14,852 bases of DNA from Pelomonas sp966111775 (GTDB lineage Bacteria; Pseudomonadota; Gammaproteobacteria; Burkholderiales; Burkholderiaceae_C), in contig CBHWBD010000120.1 of assembly GCA_966111775.1 (NCBI GenBank), forward strand, positions 1 through 14,852. The letters run 5' to 3'. The translations under genes and the position numbers were made by a program. The notes beneath the pieces are model-generated. The model made no database searches. It had not been told where the DNA came from and worked only from the letters and a program-made list of their open reading frames with translations. Below, piece after piece: positions 12,764 to 14,852 of the stretch. Every line of letters starts with the position of its first letter. The stretch's first letter is position 1.

Positions 12764-14852
12764 ATGAGTTTTCCCCTCGGTTCCCTGCTCGGTGGCGACG
12801 AAGCCGCCGGCGAGTCTGCCGCCCCCGTCAAACCCACCCGTCGCCAGGCGCCCAAGCGCGAGCCGGCGCCGCCGTCGGCCGCGTCGCGGCTGCTGCGCAC
12901 GCCGCTGTGGCTGGCCCTGACGGCCTTCGTCCTGGCCCTGCTCGTGCTGGCGATGGCCACGCATGACCTGGGCGATCCGGCCTTCAGCACCAGCGGCAAG
13001 CACGACCTCGTCGCCAACCGCGTTGGCAGCGTCGGCGCCTGGGCGTCGGACGGCATGCTGTTCATCTTCGGCTTCTCGGCCTGGTGGTTGCCTTTGCTGG
13101 CCTTGCGCGGCTGGTTGCGCAGCCTGGCCGGCCTGCTTCGCCATGACGTCGCCCCCGTGCCGCGCTGGAGCCAGCGCGCCCGTTGGTGGGCGGGTGTCGT
13201 GCTGCTGATCGGCGCGAGCTGCGCGCTGGAGTGGAGCCGCCTGTACGCCTTTGAACCTCGCCTGCCGGGCCAGCATTCTGGCGGGCTGGTGGGCTATGTG
13301 CTCGGTCCCTTGGGCATGAAGGGCCTGGGCTTTGCCGGCTCCGGCGTCGTCTGGATCGTGCTGATGCTGACGGGCATGTCCTGGGCCTTCCGCTTCTCCT
13401 GGGGCCACCTGGCTGAGCGCATCGGCGAGCGCATCGAGCAACTGCGCGAGCAACGCATCGAGAAGCGGGAAATCAAGGCCGACCAGAAGGCCGGCGAGCT
13501 GGCGGTCAAGGAGCGCGAGCAGGAGGTCGAGGTCGAGCGCCAGATCGAGCGCCAGGTCGAAGCCGAGCATGCGCCGCTGGTCATCGAGGCGCCCGTCGTC
13601 GAGGTGCCGCAGTCCACGCGAGTCGCCAAGGAGCGCCAGCAGACGCTGTTCGTCGACGCCGGCGACGCCAAGCTGCCCCAGGTCGACCTGCTGGATGCCG
13701 CGCCCGGCCGCCAGGAGACGGTGACGCCCGAATCGCTGGAGATGACCAGCCGCCTCATCGAGAAGAAGCTGCGCGACTTCGGCGTCGAGGTGCACGTCGT
13801 CGCCGCCTCGCCCGGCCCCGTCATCACGCGCTACGAGATCGAGCCGGCCACCGGCGTGAAGGGCTCGCAGATCGTCGGCCTCGCCAAGGACCTGTCACGC
13901 TCGCTGAGTCTCGTGTCCATCCGCGTCGTCGAGACCATCCCGGGCAAGAACTACATGGCCCTGGAGCTGCCCAATGCGCGCCGCCAGACCATCCGCCTGT
14001 CCGAGATCCTCGGCTCCCAGGTCTATGCCGATGCCGCCTCCCAGCTGACCATGGGCCTGGGCAAGGACATCATCGGCCTGCCCGTCGTGGCCGACCTCGC
14101 CAAGATGCCGCACTGCCTGGTCGCCGGCACCACCGGCTCGGGCAAGTCGGTGGGCATCAACGCGATGATCCTCAGCCTGCTCTACAAGGCCGAGGCCCGC
14201 GATGTGCGCCTCATCCTCATCGACCCCAAGATGCTGGAAATGAGCGTCTACGAGGGCATCCCGCATCTGCTGGCGCCGGTTGTGACCGACATGAAGCAGG
14301 CCGGCAACGCGCTGAACTGGTGTGTCGGCGAGATGGAGCGGCGCTACAAGCTAATGTCCAAGATGGGTGTGCGCAACCTGGCCGGCTACAACAAGAAGAT
14401 CGATGAGGCCAAGGCCAATGGCATCAGCATTCCGAATCCCTTCGCGCTGAACAACGACGATCCCGAGCCGCTGGAGCGCCTGCCCTTCATCGTCGTCGTC
14501 ATCGACGAGCTGGCCGACCTGATGATGGTGGTCGGCAAGAAGATCGAGGAGCTGATCGCCCGCCTGGCGCAGAAGGCCCGCGCGGCCGGCATCCACCTCA
14601 TCCTGGCCACGCAGCGGCCGTCGGTGGACGTCATCACCGGCCTCATCAAGGCCAACATCCCGACCCGGCTGTCCTTCCAGGTCAGCTCCAAGATCGACAG
14701 CCGCACCATCCTCGACCAGATGGGCGCCGAGGCCCTGCTGGGCATGGGTGACATGCTCTACATGCCCTCGGGCACCGGCCTGCCCATCCGCGTGCACGGC
14801 GCCTTTGTCAGCGACGACGAGGTGCACCGCGTTGTGGAGTACATCAAGTCCC
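12764..14852 (+). CDS. ftsK: DNA translocase FtsK (partial, 3' end beyond the window)
   Basis: 696 codons are visible before the right edge. FtsK tethers to the division septum and pumps DNA to resolve chromosome dimers with XerCD at dif. N-terminal membrane domain: TM segments at about 47-66, 94-114, 141-157 and 188-208. A charged Glu/Arg/Lys-rich linker follows (215-270), probably coiled, quite short compared with the very long E. coli linker. The alpha/beta motor starts about 310: Walker A GTTGSGKS at 455-462 with K461, Walker B VVVIDELADLMM with D581/E582, then LATQRPSVDVITGLIKANIP. The gamma DNA-recognition domain is outside the window. It begins 16 bases after the Crp-like stop with ATG 12764 and no Shine-Dalgarno. 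Confidence 0.97.
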   Translation, partial: MSFPLGSLLGGDEAAGESAAPVKPTRRQAPKREPAPPSAASRLLRTPLWLALTAFVLALLVLAMATHDLGDPAFSTSGKHDLVANRVGSVGAWASDGMLFIFGFSAWWLPLLALRGWLRSLAGLLRHDVAPVPRWSQRARWWAGVVLLIGASCALEWSRLYAFEPRLPGQHSGGLVGYVLGPLGMKGLGFAGSGVVWIVLMLTGMSWAFRFSWGHLAERIGERIEQLREQRIEKREIKADQKAGELAVKEREQEVEVERQIERQVEAEHAPLVIEAPVVEVPQSTRVAKERQQTLFVDAGDAKLPQVDLLDAAPGRQETVTPESLEMTSRLIEKKLRDFGVEVHVVAASPGPVITRYEIEPATGVKGSQIVGLAKDLSRSLSLVSIRVVETIPGKNYMALELPNARRQTIRLSEILGSQVYADAASQLTMGLGKDIIGLPVVADLAKMPHCLVAGTTGSGKSVGINAMILSLLYKAEARDVRLILIDPKMLEMSVYEGIPHLLAPVVTDMKQAGNALNWCVGEMERRYKLMSKMGVRNLAGYNKKIDEAKANGISIPNPFALNNDDPEPLERLPFIVVVIDELADLMMVVGKKIEELIARLAQKARAAGIHLILATQRPSVDVITGLIKANIPTRLSFQVSSKIDSRTILDQMGAEALLGMGDMLYMPSGTGLPIRVHGAFVSDDEVHRVVEYIKS

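Noticed and set aside
11911..13065. A 384-codon open frame on the minus strand across the Crp-like gene and the ftsK start
   Set aside because: It crosses the intergenic promoter region and two clear + genes, and its composition is that of a GC-rich shadow.

Overview
The window looks like a chromosomal housekeeping region of a high-GC betaproteobacterium in the order Burkholderiales, probably near the Roseateles/Rubrivivax/Pelomonas group. This is inferred from the very high GC with strong G/C third-position bias, the protein variants seen, and the gene set (ettA, trpS, purN, rpmB-rpmG, trxB, ftsK, DUF3016, DUF3717, DUF1345). No tRNA, rRNA, CRISPR array, insertion sequence, phage gene or toxin-antitoxin pair was recognised. 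Coding density is very high and no gene-free stretch exceeds 300 bases; the longest gaps are 131 to 173 bases and hold promoters, terminators and small palindromes.

Layout, left to right. (1) 1-149: the 3' end of ettA. (2) 288-2968: a Spy/CpxP-like periplasmic protein, an OmpR-family response regulator and a HAMP histidine kinase, all on +. This resembles a CpxP-CpxR-CpxA envelope-stress cassette. (3) 5713-2965, minus strand: trpS, then a small four-cysteine protein joining DUF3717 and DUF1289, then a MATE transporter. The three are chained by 4-base stop/start overlaps (TTGA, then ATGA). (4) purN (+) diverges from trpS across only 37 bases and converges with a DUF1345 membrane protein. (5) An RsmB/NOP-family RNA methyltransferase (+), then a membrane fatty acid desaturase with its own promoter and a strong terminator. 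(6) A secreted DUF3016 protein (+), then a bidirectional terminator shared with the minus-strand rpmB-rpmG operon (ribosomal L28 and L33). (7) trxB (-), whose putative terminator overlaps the rpmB promoter region. A Crp/Fnr-family regulator diverges from trxB. Finally ftsK (+) runs off the right edge.

I did not find a clearly new multi-gene system. The points most worth a second look are these: a cysteine array in TrpRS that closely resembles the [4Fe-4S] site known from Thermotoga TrpRS, translationally coupled to a second small cysteine-rich protein; promoter -10-like boxes placed 6 to 9 bases before the start codons of trpS, purN, the RNA methyltransferase and ftsK, suggesting leaderless or nearly leaderless mRNAs; a CRP-like regulator that keeps the DNA-contacting residues of CRP but lacks the cAMP-phosphate-binding arginine; and convergent gene pairs whose 3' ends overlap, leaving no room for a terminator.
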